64,000 bases of DNA from Planctomycetaceae bacterium (lineage in GTDB: Bacteria > Planctomycetota > Planctomycetia > Pirellulales > Pirellulaceae): positions 2,852,001 to 2,916,000 of the forward strand of contig JACKHM010000001.1 of the NCBI GenBank assembly GCA_020638995.1, read 5' to 3'. Both the position numbers and the translations under genes were made by a program. Each line of letters opens with the position of its first letter. Within the stretch, counting starts at the first letter, position 1. The notes beneath the pieces were generated by a model that saw nothing but the letters and a program-made list of their open reading frames with translations, did no database searches and had not been told where the DNA came from. Below are positions 46,217-55,225 of this stretch, piece after piece.

Positions 46217-47018
46217 GATCGCCCCTCTTAATGATGCCTTTGCGATACTCGGGAATGATCTGGCATACAGCCCGGTCCGGTTCAAGCTGTGTGACTTTGA
46301 CGCGTCCCAGATAAGCGTTGTTGCGGAACACTTCCAAAGTGTGGCCCGCGCGAAGCCCATCATCGGAACCGATCGACACTTCGATCAACGTCTTCTCGCC
46401 AACTTTGGTCACAATGCCGTCGACTCGCGGCGGAATGTCAACCACGGGTGTGTACTCGGTCAACTCGTGGGCGTCCATCACCAGTTTCATGCGACTGACT
46501 TGATCGCGAAGCTGAACTTCCTGCTCCCGAAAAGTCGAAACGGATCCTTGCAGACCAGAAATCGAATCGGTCAATGCAACGACGTTTGCGAACTTCTCGT
46601 CGCGATCTCGCTGAGCGTTCACGATATCGGTTCGCAGTCCTGCTACTTCTTTGCCAAGATTGTCCAAGATCACCGTGTTTTGGCTGAGCGTTTCAGTGAT
46701 CAAATCGTTCTCTTGCTGCTTCTTTGTCAGTTGATCGTAGTTAGACGCCAGCTGCTGCGCCAGAGCTTCTTGTCGCGACTGTAACGCGGCAAGAGCGAAC
46801 CGACGAGCGGCTTGCTCGATCGCCAAGCGATCATCCGCTCGCGATGCCTCCGCCCGTAACCGATCATTCGTCACTCGCAGCTCCTCGATCGTCGCCTTAT
46901 GTGCAATCGCTCGATCCCGCCAACTGCGGTGGGTCGCAAAGACGGTAACCGCGATCATCATGAACGCGATGCTCATGATCAGAATCAAAACGGTAAAGAT
47001 CTTGCCGACAAGCGTCAT
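46194..47018 (-). CDS. Membrane-anchored coiled-coil protein
   Basis: A 274-aa protein with one N-terminal membrane helix (about 5-28) and a long coiled coil at about 35-175. A compact C-terminal beta domain follows (VDGIVTKVGEKTLIEVSIGS, DDGLRAGHTLEVFRNNAYLG, RKGIIKRGDRVATKLI), similar in layout to periplasmic domains of MreC-like proteins. It is the first gene of a two-gene unit with the small membrane protein. A role in envelope structure is a guess from architecture. Confidence 0.65.
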   Translation of the reverse strand: MTLVGKIFTVLILIMSIAFMMIAVTVFATHRSWRDRAIAHKATIEELRVTNDRLRAEASRADDRLAIEQAARRFALAALQSRQEALAQQLASNYDQLTKKQQENDLITETLSQNTVILDNLGKEVAGLRTDIVNAQRDRDEKFANVVALTDSISGLQGSVSTFREQEVQLRDQVSRMKLVMDAHELTEYTPVVDIPPRVDGIVTKVGEKTLIEVSIGSDDGLRAGHTLEVFRNNAYLGRVKVTQLEPDRAVCQIIPEYRKGIIKRGDRVATKLI

Positions 47019-47277
47019 AGGAACAATTCCTTCAGGAAATCAACGATTTAGGCGATCTGGATGCAACGTCGAGCTAGTAGACTTTCGCTCCGACTGGCTC
47101 GCCGCGAAGCTGCCATCGCATCCAACTGTTTACCTCGACTAGACATAACGAGCGACTGCTACTCGACAAGTATAATTGCCGAAAAGCCAAAGTGTCAACG
47201 AAAACACCTTAAAATAGGGAAGGCACGGAGAATAGGTCGTCACCATCAGGGGGCGGATCATCCGTGCCGCACACACT

Positions 47278-48999
47278 TCATTCGTGCGACGCCTCGAGGG
47301 TTATTCCTGGGCGCTTCGCCCGATCCCAGCAAGTGGCTAGACCCAGCCCCAGGCAGAACAACAGGCACAACCAGGCGAACCAGTCCCCGTACCACTCGTA
47401 AGAGCTAGACCGTTCGCGAATGACCACATTGGAAACGACGGTTCCTTCCTTGCGGCGGGGCATCGTTGCGATCACGCTCCCATTGCTGTCGATCGAAGCG
47501 GTGAGACCGGTGTTGGCCGCAATTAGCATGGGTCGCCGCATCTCAATTGCTCGAAAGATGGCACAACTCAATTGCAGATCCAGGACCCCAGAGCCCCAAA
47601 ACCAGCCGTCGTTCGTCAGATTCACGAGTACATCGGGACGATGCCCCTTCCGAGTCAGCTCACAAACTTGACGGCGAATCAAATGCGGCACGGTGTCTTC
47701 AAAACAAATACTCGGAGCGACACTGATGCCATGCATTTCAAAAGAGGCCGGGCGAGTTCCGGGAGTCAGCCCACGGCCAATCGGCACGAAGTCGTACAGC
47801 CACGGAAAGTAGTCGCCAAAAGGTACGTATTCGCCTAGTAACACGCGGTGATTCTTGTCATAGCGGGCGACAACCTTCCCGCTTGGATCAATCAGCAAGG
47901 CGGCGTTGTAAGTCTGCTCGCCGTCGCGGACAAGTTCCAGCGTGTCGCAGCCAACGAGCAGGTATGTTCGGTGGTCGACCGACCCGGTGGTGTCGCGGTT
48001 ACGATTCACGACGCTTGCGACTCCTTCCGTCTTTTCGTTGAAGTATCGCAGTCGCTGTTCGACGAGCATCTCGAACTGTTTTGAATCCATGCCCAAACCA
48101 GCGGGAATGGTGGCATCTGTGGCGACGATCAACTGGGGCACATTTCCGGAAAACATCCCCTCGGGCCATACGATCAGGTCAAGGTCATCGTGTTCGCCGC
48201 AGGCATCGAGCGACAGTCGCCAGTATTGATTGAAAGTATCGACGGCGCGTTGTTGAGCGGTAGCGGGGTCAAAGACTGTGTCTTCGGTTCCCTGGATCAA
48301 TGCGACTTTGAGATCGTGTTTCACGGGAATCTGACGGAGCGATGCAATGCTGCTCAAGCCATAAACAAAAACGCACAACAATACTGCGCCTGCCGTGATC
48401 AATGGTGCAACGCGCTGACGGATGTTCTTCGAGTGCAGTGAACTCGCGATACACGAACCGACGAAAACGACGACAAAGCTGACGCCATATGCCCCAAAGA
48501 GATCAGCGATCTGGATGATCGCACTCGCTTTCACCTGTGTGTGTCCCAACAACGCCATCGAGAAGCCGGTGATCAGATGTCCCCGGACGAGTTCCAAGCC
48601 GGTCCATACCGCAGGCGCGGCAATCACCGTTGGGATATTCCAGCGATGAACTGCGACTCGCGCGAGCGCAACGGTGAGCACTTGGTAGAGCGCGAGATAC
48701 GCACCGAGGAACACAAGTCCGAAGTAGTTCGCCCAGAACGCGCGCCCGACACCCTCCAGTAGGAACGCCCAAGTTGATGCCGACACGAACCAAATTGTCC
48801 AGTAGGGTCGCTTACCTGGCATGTGCTTGGATTGAATCAGACTAGCCCACGCTGCGGGTGCGAACCAGGCAAGCGGAAACCATTCCAGTGGGGGAAACGC
48901 GGCCCAAGTCAGCAAATTCGCAACAAGGCATAGCACCAGAGTCTTGGAAGACCTGGGAGGTAAAGGCGTTTCACACCATGGGCGTTTTCTGGTCGGCAT
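47278..48999 (-). CDS. lnt: Apolipoprotein N-acyltransferase
   Basis: A 573-aa inner-membrane enzyme that adds the third acyl chain to bacterial lipoproteins. About seven hydrophobic segments in the N-terminal 200 residues plus one at the C terminus flank a nitrilase (CN-hydrolase) domain. The catalytic triad is visible: E in LIVWPEGMFSG, K in ARYDKNHRVLLGEYVPFGDY, and C in APSICFEDT. This fits the many lipoproteins in the window. Gene is alone; 47019-47277 holds no recognised gene. Confidence 0.93.
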   Translation of the reverse strand: MPTRKRPWCETPLPPRSSKTLVLCLVANLLTWAAFPPLEWFPLAWFAPAAWASLIQSKHMPGKRPYWTIWFVSASTWAFLLEGVGRAFWANYFGLVFLGAYLALYQVLTVALARVAVHRWNIPTVIAAPAVWTGLELVRGHLITGFSMALLGHTQVKASAIIQIADLFGAYGVSFVVVFVGSCIASSLHSKNIRQRVAPLITAGAVLLCVFVYGLSSIASLRQIPVKHDLKVALIQGTEDTVFDPATAQQRAVDTFNQYWRLSLDACGEHDDLDLIVWPEGMFSGNVPQLIVATDATIPAGLGMDSKQFEMLVEQRLRYFNEKTEGVASVVNRNRDTTGSVDHRTYLLVGCDTLELVRDGEQTYNAALLIDPSGKVVARYDKNHRVLLGEYVPFGDYFPWLYDFVPIGRGLTPGTRPASFEMHGISVAPSICFEDTVPHLIRRQVCELTRKGHRPDVLVNLTNDGWFWGSGVLDLQLSCAIFRAIEMRRPMLIAANTGLTASIDSNGSVIATMPRRKEGTVVSNVVIRERSSSYEWYGDWFAWLCLLFCLGLGLATCWDRAKRPGITLEASHE

Positions 49000-49055
49000 G
49001 CGGCCCAGAATAGAGCAGTCACCGTGATCGAACCAGATCGCATGAGTCGAGTTCG

Positions 49056-50219
49056 TTATTCCGGATCAGCCGCGTTAGCACCGACATTTCGAATGATCAG
49101 CAAGATATGTCCGGAATCGTTGTCCCATTTCGTCGGCTTACGGGCAACTTGATCGTCACGATCATTTGCGTTTAGCTGCGAAACAACATCCGCTGCGTCA
49201 CTCGCAGCGATCGCACCATCCCGATTTACATCAAGCCGGGGCGGATCGGCAGGATCTGGTTTCACGCGAATCGATGGCGTCGGGAACATGGCGGCCCCAG
49301 GAACCGAGACGCTGTTTAGCTCGAAGCGAAACGCCAGTCGAAACGCTTGGCCAATGGCCGAAGGCGTTTCTGAGTTTTGCGATACATACTCGCGTGCAGA
49401 GTCATGCAGGCGATGCATTACTCCTACCTTATTTGGTTCCAAAACAATGTCGTAATGAAGTTCCGACACGGCCAGGCCAGCGTTTCTCAACGTCTCCAAC
49501 TCTAGACCGAACTGATCCAAGACTCCTACTGTGCTGACAACGTAAAGCATTTCGACCTTGTCTTGATCATTGCTCTTAGGCGTTGCCAGGTCGTTCTTGT
49601 AAAGCGTCGTATCCGTTTCACCTTGGATAAACGGAGATTGACGAATCGCCATCAACCCCCGCTCAAGCTGGCTGTCCAAGCGTAAAGCCGGATCGATACC
49701 AATTCCCGCCTTCTTCAGCAGGGTGTCAACCGCCTTGGTTTGCTGACCCGCCTTCGTCACCGTGACGTCATAGACCATCGTGTACTGGGGAACCTGCTGG
49801 AAATAAACAGGCATCGAGACCGGCGTCACGCCAGCGCCCGGGGGAGTGTCAACGCTGGGTTGTGGGCTCGGCGGGCGTAGCATCACCGTGAATGTGATAA
49901 GTGCCGCGAGCGACGCTGCGGCGACAAAGACGCTCCGCCAAGGGCTGCGTTCGACGTCATGATGAGTTGACAGAACCGGTTCGTGTGAGGGGGTCGCCTT
50001 CAGTTCATCGATTTGATTAACGACCCGAGTGTGAAAGTCCGCAGGCAGGCTAAAACTCGGCAGGGCATGCATCGAGGCGCGCAACTCTTGAAACTCAGCG
50101 AGCAGCTGCCGGTGCTCGACGGATTCAGCAAGCAGGCGCTCGACAAGCTCAAGCTCGTCTCCTTCCAGCTCACCGTCGACGTAAGCACTTATTATTTCTT
50201 CAGTTACATGATCCCGCAT
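49056..50219 (-). CDS. Anti-sigma-like membrane protein with dockerin-like tail
   Basis: A 387-aa protein. The N-terminal about 75 residues (EEIISAYVDGELEGDELELVERLLAES) have the helical layout of anti-sigma factors but lack the H-xxx-C-xxC zinc motif. A membrane helix follows (about 97-118, VFVAAASLAALITFTVML), then a periplasmic domain and, near residue 330-352, an EF-hand/dockerin-like loop DVNRDGAIAASDAADVVSQL. No sigma factor gene is adjacent, only a possible small ORF upstream. A regulatory role is inferred only from the N terminus. Confidence 0.55.
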   Translation of the reverse strand: MRDHVTEEIISAYVDGELEGDELELVERLLAESVEHRQLLAEFQELRASMHALPSFSLPADFHTRVVNQIDELKATPSHEPVLSTHHDVERSPWRSVFVAAASLAALITFTVMLRPPSPQPSVDTPPGAGVTPVSMPVYFQQVPQYTMVYDVTVTKAGQQTKAVDTLLKKAGIGIDPALRLDSQLERGLMAIRQSPFIQGETDTTLYKNDLATPKSNDQDKVEMLYVVSTVGVLDQFGLELETLRNAGLAVSELHYDIVLEPNKVGVMHRLHDSAREYVSQNSETPSAIGQAFRLAFRFELNSVSVPGAAMFPTPSIRVKPDPADPPRLDVNRDGAIAASDAADVVSQLNANDRDDQVARKPTKWDNDSGHILLIIRNVGANAADPE

Positions 50220-50371
50220 GACTTTGTTTCCGGCACATCACGGCCAGCTTGACGGAGTGCATACCGTCTCTCTTGGTGTGTCAACGCTTTGATGCGCCAG
50301 CGAGCCAATAAGTTCCACAACTGTTGAAAATATCGGCTCTCAGCTGCCATCCCGGCAGCGACAAGCCTCAT
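50204..50371 (-). CDS. Possible small basic protein upstream of the anti-sigma-like gene
   Basis: A 55-codon frame (ATG 50371) that overlaps the start of the next gene by 16 bp. The product is basic and helical (AESRYFQQLWNLLARWRI then KALTHQERRYALRQAGRD). The overlap would favour coupling, but there is no strong ribosome-binding site and no recognised family. It may be spurious. Confidence 0.25.
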   Translation of the reverse strand: MRLVAAGMAAESRYFQQLWNLLARWRIKALTHQERRYALRQAGRDVPETKSCGIM

Positions 50372-50463
50372 CTTTTCTGAACTAACCGGCAATGTCAAAC
50401 GATTTGCGCTATCATGCCTGCGAGGGGGGATTGTTAGCGTAGTTTTGCTAACCTCCCGTAGCC

Positions 50464-50480
50464 GTGACTTTCCAAGTGAC
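50464..50480. repeat. Single copy of a REP-like palindrome
   Basis: The palindrome GTGACTTTCCAAGTGAC lies in the gap between ruvX and the anti-sigma-like gene. The same core is found several times at 56216-56333. Confidence 0.5.
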
Positions 50481-50529
50481 CCGCCCGATCACCGAACGCC
50501 ACATCGCTCACCACACGCCGAGGCCGCAA

Positions 50530-50997
50530 TCACCGGTCATCAAGCGCCTGTGGCCCGCCTCCACGGCCAGTCGATTCCAAGTAAGATGCGAGAATGACCT
50601 GGGCTGCGAGCATATCGCGTCGCTTGTCGCGCTGCTTCTTCGTGAGTTGGCCGGCGGCCATGAGGTCGTCGGCGATCACGGACGAATAGCGTTCGTCATG
50701 GAAATCGACGGGAAGTCCCGTTGCCTCGCTCAGCCACTTGCCGAATGCCCGCGCCTGCTTCGATTTTTGGCTTTCCTCGCCCGACATATGGATTGGTAAA
50801 CCGACGACGAACCCAACGAGTGCTTCAGCTTTTGCCAGTTTTAGAAAGTACTTGGCATCTTGATCTGCGGCGCCACGCGAATAGTTATCCAGTGGGCTCG
50901 CAAGCGTTTGGCGGGCGTCAGAGATTGCGATACCAATGCGCACGGTACCGAAGTCGACTCCAGCCAACCGACCTTCCCGGGGTAGTGACGCACTCAT
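50530..50997 (-). CDS. ruvX: RuvX/YqgF family putative Holliday junction resolvase
   Basis: A 155-aa RNase H-fold protein of the YqgF/RuvX family, linked in other bacteria to pre-16S rRNA 5' end maturation and to Holliday junction resolution. Conserved motifs: LAGVDFGTVRIGIAISD with the first catalytic Asp, VVGLPIHMSGEES, DFHDERYSSV, and the final catalytic region DMLAAQVILASYLES. ATG 50997 overlaps the stop of the upstream lipase gene by four bases; an ORF start at 51090 would overlap it extensively and is rejected. Confidence 0.9.
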   Translation of the reverse strand: MSASLPREGRLAGVDFGTVRIGIAISDARQTLASPLDNYSRGAADQDAKYFLKLAKAEALVGFVVGLPIHMSGEESQKSKQARAFGKWLSEATGLPVDFHDERYSSVIADDLMAAGQLTKKQRDKRRDMLAAQVILASYLESTGRGGGPQALDDR

Positions 50998-52016
50998 TCG
51001 CTTCGCCGACGTTCTTCGGCATCTCGCGGGATAGGTTGTCGCAGTTCCTCTGTGACCAAGTAACCGTGCCAGAAGAACTTCAAGGCACACTCGCGGACCT
51101 GTTCGTCGTCCATGATCGAACTGTGTAGCACGGGAAATACGTGAAAATCTCGGGCACCAGGTAATCGCGTCTCTGCCACACTGACCACGAAGTCATCGTC
51201 ACCGGACAACAGTGGATTACTGCCCGACGGCTCACCATTGCCGCCTGCGATCACCGCAAACTCGCAAGTCGGAATCGCCAATCGCGGTTCCAATGATTCC
51301 CACTCATTGGCGAGCTCCAACCCAGTTTTTCCCCAGATCGTTTGAAAGATCTTGTTATCAGCAAACTTACGAGCAAACTCGGCACCATTGTTCGGAGGAG
51401 CGAGCATGACGATTCGATGGATACGCGGGTCGGGAGTTCGTCCTGTCGCCGGGTCCGTCTGATCACCGAGGTAATGTCGTATGACGAGATTTCCCAAACT
51501 GTGTGCGATCAAATTGATCTCGGTGACTTTGGGGCCCAGATGCCGCATCACACTGGCAAACGAGCGAGCATGTTGATCGAGTTCGTTACGTGTGCTGGCG
51601 TAAGAGAAGTTAACGATTGTGTAGTCGCCGTGTTCATGGAAATAGTCGCAGATGCCCTGCATTGATTGCCGTGTGCGTAACAAGCCGTGAAGTGCCACGA
51701 CGACTTTCCCTCGCATCGGAGGCATTCCCAGCTCCTGTTTTAACTTCTCCAGTTGCTCATTGCAGTGTTCAAAACTTCCCCAAGCGCGACGATAATCTTT
51801 GTCGTCCAGCAGCCGATAGTGTCCCGTCCAGGTGTGGCGTTGAATTCGCCATGCATGGAAAATCAGCTCATCTGTCCATAATTGCTTTCCGCCAAACGTA
51901 GGCCCTTCGACCGTCACGGCAGGTACTTCCAATCGAATTCCCACGGTCTCATCGCTTAACAAGTGAGTTGGGGCGATTATGAGAACAATTACGAACAACA
52001 ATACGATTCGACTCAT
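50994..52016 (-). CDS. Secreted alpha/beta-hydrolase (lipase-like)
   Basis: A 340-aa exported hydrolase (signal peptide 1-21). The nucleophile elbow G-x-S-x-G appears as LIAHSLGNLVIRHYLGD, with an oxyanion-type VVVALHGLLRTRQSM upstream and H in FPVLHSSIMDD as the likely catalytic histidine. It resembles lipase/acyltransferase-like plasma-membrane esterases; substrate unknown. Its stop overlaps ruvX (ATGA), so the two share a transcript. Confidence 0.82.
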   Translation of the reverse strand: MSRIVLLFVIVLIIAPTHLLSDETVGIRLEVPAVTVEGPTFGGKQLWTDELIFHAWRIQRHTWTGHYRLLDDKDYRRAWGSFEHCNEQLEKLKQELGMPPMRGKVVVALHGLLRTRQSMQGICDYFHEHGDYTIVNFSYASTRNELDQHARSFASVMRHLGPKVTEINLIAHSLGNLVIRHYLGDQTDPATGRTPDPRIHRIVMLAPPNNGAEFARKFADNKIFQTIWGKTGLELANEWESLEPRLAIPTCEFAVIAGGNGEPSGSNPLLSGDDDFVVSVAETRLPGARDFHVFPVLHSSIMDDEQVRECALKFFWHGYLVTEELRQPIPRDAEERRRSE

Positions 52017-52100
52017 AGCGGTAACCGGCGTGGGGAAGAGTGATTAACTGCCGAGCTATAAACGTAGTCACGGCAATTTTGTGTTGTCGCCTCCGGCAAA

Positions 52101-53192
52101 TTATAGGTACTGGTCCCAGCCTTTTTCTTTCAGAATCTCGACGACTCGTCGAATCGCCTCTTCGTCGTGCTTTCGAGCAACAAGCGTCGCGTCGGGCGTA
52201 TGAACGACAATACAGTCATCCACACCGAGTGTGACAACCAGATGTTCGGGCGAAGTCCGCACGATGCAACCGCTGGAATTCACAGCCAAGTGTCGACCGA
52301 TCACGGTGTTGCCGCACTCATCCGTTCCTCGTTGTCGTGTAAGCGATCGCCAGTTCCCGACATCGTCCCAATCGTAGGAAGCTTCAATGACAACGACGTT
52401 TTCGTACTTCTCCATGACAGCGTAGTCAATCGACTTGCCCTCAATCTTGGCGAACTCCGTAGCAAGCGTGTCGTCAAATGCCGCGCTTCCATAGGAATCT
52501 GCGATTGACTGAATGTGCTCGTACATCTTTGGTTCGAACTGTGCGAGCGCATCGAGTATCGTCTTCGCCTTCCAGACAAAGATCCCGGAATTCCAGTAGA
52601 AACCGCCCGCCGCAAGATACTGTTCCGCCACTTCCATCGATGGTTTCTCTCGAAACATTTTAACGGGGTAGGCGGCGATCTCGACTTCGATCCCGTCGTC
52701 GGACTTCAGCGGTTCACCGCGTTCGATATACCCGAAGCTCTCTGCGGGATAAGCGGGCTTGATGCCAAATGTAATGATACGAGTTCTGTCGCGGTCCACT
52801 AACGCGGCAGCATGGCGAATCGCCGCATGAAATGCCGCTGTATCGCGGATCACATGATCCGACGGCATGACGACCATCGTTGCATCCTCGTCGTTACGAG
52901 CCACGATTGCGGCGGCCAAACCGATACAGGGGGCCGTATCCCGTTTGCAGGGTTCGCCGATCACGGCTTGAGCAGGAAGGTCGGGTAGCTGGTCGCGAAT
53001 CGCATTCACAAGCGATTCATTCGTAACGACCAACGCATCGCTAGGAGACATGATGCCGCTCACGCGCGATAACGTGTCTTGGATCATCGTCCGTTCGCCG
53101 ACGAGGCTCAGGAGTTGTTTTGGCAACGCGGTGCGACTTGCGGGCCAGAAGCGAGTCCCTGATCCTCCGGCCATGATGACAGCGTGTAACAT
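52101..53192 (-). CDS. manC: Mannose-1-phosphate guanylyltransferase
   Basis: A 363-aa nucleotidyltransferase producing GDP-mannose from mannose-1-phosphate and GTP. The signature AVIMAGGSGTRFWPASR with PKQ following is at residues 4-26; downstream markers are VVMPSDHVI, GYIERGE, EKPSMEVAEQYLAAG and the WDDVGNW segment. It lacks the phosphomannose isomerase domain of bifunctional ManC/AlgA enzymes. Its product is the substrate of the gmd gene at 33.5 kb, so both likely feed the same 6-deoxyhexose pathway. Confidence 0.94.
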   Translation of the reverse strand: MLHAVIMAGGSGTRFWPASRTALPKQLLSLVGERTMIQDTLSRVSGIMSPSDALVVTNESLVNAIRDQLPDLPAQAVIGEPCKRDTAPCIGLAAAIVARNDEDATMVVMPSDHVIRDTAAFHAAIRHAAALVDRDRTRIITFGIKPAYPAESFGYIERGEPLKSDDGIEVEIAAYPVKMFREKPSMEVAEQYLAAGGFYWNSGIFVWKAKTILDALAQFEPKMYEHIQSIADSYGSAAFDDTLATEFAKIEGKSIDYAVMEKYENVVVIEASYDWDDVGNWRSLTRQRGTDECGNTVIGRHLAVNSSGCIVRTSPEHLVVTLGVDDCIVVHTPDATLVARKHDEEAIRRVVEILKEKGWDQYL

Positions 53193-53350
53193 GAAGACAT
53201 CCTATGTCGAATTCTCTGGGGTCCATTCCATAAAACAGCGTCGGGAATCACTCGTCGGGGTGTGCCATCGGCAGTGCCAGTGCTTCGTAAGAGTCCTCAA
53301 CCTGAAAACACCGGCACAGCCAGTAGCACACTTAGATATTCCCGCCGCAC

Positions 53351-54748
53351 TCATTGTTGTGCGAAATACTTCGCTTGTCTAACCTCGTCCTTAGGGACTT
53401 TTGTCGCCGCTTCGCTGGCATCCATGGCCCACAACGGGCTGACTTCAACCGCGACTCCTTCCTCGATCCTGGCACCGGCGTTCCGCAATAGCTTTGCGTC
53501 GCGTGCCACCATCGCCGCCCTCGCTGTTGTCGGACTGTCCGTGGGTTCGCCCTCGGCGTTCTTCACAGGAGCGAATGCGTCGCTCGCATCAACTTCAATC
53601 ACGATTGCATTTTTTGCTAGCGGCAGCAAGTCGAAGATGAACCGCTCAAACTTGATGGCGTTCGGCGCTTGCGGCGTTACTTCGCTTCCATCTGCTGCAA
53701 TATGCGGCACGGCTTTTAAAGCACGATGAAAAGGCAGCGAGTCTTTGCGGCCTGCTGCCCGTTCCAGAAAACTTCGTCGGAACACATGCACGCCGATGCT
53801 GCCCGCCCACAACTTCAGCGAACCGTCATCCTGCGTTTGCGCACCGCACTCGGTCGGCAGATCGCTGTATTCGATGATCTGCGTTACGCCATCGATCGTG
53901 ACGACGTTGCCAACTTTCTCGTCAGCCGCGCGTTTCTTTACCGCCTGCGACGTCATCTCGGAACCGGACAACAAGTGATAGCCGATCATCTGCGGATCAC
54001 AAATCTGTACCAGCGGATTGTCGATATGACAGTAGAACAAATGTTCGATGTTGCGCTGCTGGGCGTCCGCCATACAGCCTTCCTTTATGAAAGCCGCCAA
54101 AGTTCCGCCATGCCCATCGGGGCTGAGCGCGAGCGAATCGCGATCGGCCAGCAACAGCCTTCCCGTGGCCGCATCGACAGCGGGCATCACGCCCTGGCAG
54201 AAAACTCGCAGCTCGTCCTCTCCCAAGCCAAAGCGATCGTGCTCCGACAAAAACGATATCGTTTCCTCGTGCGTCGCAGGGCTCGTCATCAAGTACAAGG
54301 GAATTGATGCGCCGTACCGCCGGGCTACGGCGCGCAGTCTTTCGATCAAAATCTGAAACAGTGTACGATTTGAAACGGGCCCTAGCGGGAACATCCCCTT
54401 GGGATGGTCGAATCCCAGACGTGTGCCCTGTCCGCCTGCCACGAGTATCAGACCAAGCTGCCCCTCGCGAAGCGATTGTTCGCCACGAGCAGTCGCTTCC
54501 TCTTGGGAGAACTCGTTGTCCGACGACTCGATGCGAATGGCGCGAGGCGGCTCGGCTTTGGCGGCCAGCGCTGCCCAATCCGGTGCAGCGTCTGAACCTT
54601 GAACCAACTGTGAGAGCAACTCGAAATCGATCGCCTCCACTTGGTTCGATAGTTGCTTGCGTTGAGTCGCATCGAGCTGTTCCCAAAAGGCCAAGACATG
54701 TTGTTGGCCAAATGTTTCCAGTCGAGCGGCGAGTTCATCGTGTTTCAC
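53351..54748 (-). CDS. UDP-sugar pyrophosphorylase, UAP1/UGP2 family
   Basis: A 465-aa nucleotidyltransferase of the eukaryote-like UDPGP family. The nucleotide loop LVAGGQGTRLGFDHPKGM is at about 102-119 and typical UAP1-type stretches follow (PLYLMTSPATHEET, FCQGVMPAVD, SPDGHGGTLAAF, IDNPLVQICDP). It forms UDP-GlcNAc or a related UDP-sugar from UTP and the sugar-1-phosphate. Which substrate is used cannot be said. A 40-codon small membrane ORF lies 38 bp upstream on the same strand. Confidence 0.88.
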   Translation of the reverse strand: MKHDELAARLETFGQQHVLAFWEQLDATQRKQLSNQVEAIDFELLSQLVQGSDAAPDWAALAAKAEPPRAIRIESSDNEFSQEEATARGEQSLREGQLGLILVAGGQGTRLGFDHPKGMFPLGPVSNRTLFQILIERLRAVARRYGASIPLYLMTSPATHEETISFLSEHDRFGLGEDELRVFCQGVMPAVDAATGRLLLADRDSLALSPDGHGGTLAAFIKEGCMADAQQRNIEHLFYCHIDNPLVQICDPQMIGYHLLSGSEMTSQAVKKRAADEKVGNVVTIDGVTQIIEYSDLPTECGAQTQDDGSLKLWAGSIGVHVFRRSFLERAAGRKDSLPFHRALKAVPHIAADGSEVTPQAPNAIKFERFIFDLLPLAKNAIVIEVDASDAFAPVKNAEGEPTDSPTTARAAMVARDAKLLRNAGARIEEGVAVEVSPLWAMDASEAATKVPKDEVRQAKYFAQQ

Positions 54749-54786
54749 AATAATCCCTCAGCGTGCATCATCAGGGACGAGATTCG

Positions 54787-54909
54787 TCATGGACTAGAGA
54801 ACCAACCTTGAACGTATCCGTACGCCAGCACCGCCAAGATCGGGAAGAATACGAAAATCGAGCCGTACGTGAACAATGTCGTCCAAGCGTGTCGAGGCCA
54901 CCGAGCCAT
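54787..54909 (-). CDS. Possible 40-aa single-span membrane peptide
   Basis: A short open frame from ATG 54909 to TGA 54787 encodes 40 residues: a basic start (MARWPRHAW), a hydrophobic span (FTYGSIFVFFPILAVLAYGY) and a short polar end. It lies 38 bp upstream of the UAP1-type gene on the same strand. The clear membrane-span pattern suggests a real gene, but there is no homology evidence. Confidence 0.45.
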   Translation of the reverse strand: MARWPRHAWTTLFTYGSIFVFFPILAVLAYGYVQGWFSSP

Positions 54910-55225
54910 ATCAGTATTCGTCCGATCGCAACAAACTCGAAGATATTTGAAACCTGTAGCTGAAGTCGCAAAGCTTCAGGAACCCAACGAAGTTGTGCAA
55001 ATTCCACGGCGAGCTCTACATCGCGAACCGCGTCCTGTGCACACTGCTTTACTGAACCTCAGCGCCCGTTAACATAGCTACCACGCCCGAACCATCCAAG
55101 AGCAGCAATCAGTAGGATGGACCGCCTCGTCCTTCATTTTTTCGAACGGACGAGGGCATCCGTTCTGCGTAACGCACGTCTGGCGTAACGATACCACCCG
55201 ACAAGACCTTACGTTCGGAGACGAA
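54910..55225. other. Intergenic region with an inverted repeat
   Basis: No gene recognised. It holds an inverted repeat CCTCGTCC (55125-55132) / GGACGAGG (55148-55155), with a 15-base loop that includes a T-run; the outer bases GGATG and CATCC also match. It could be a mobile-repeat relic or a hairpin in the leader of the zincin gene. Confidence 0.5.
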
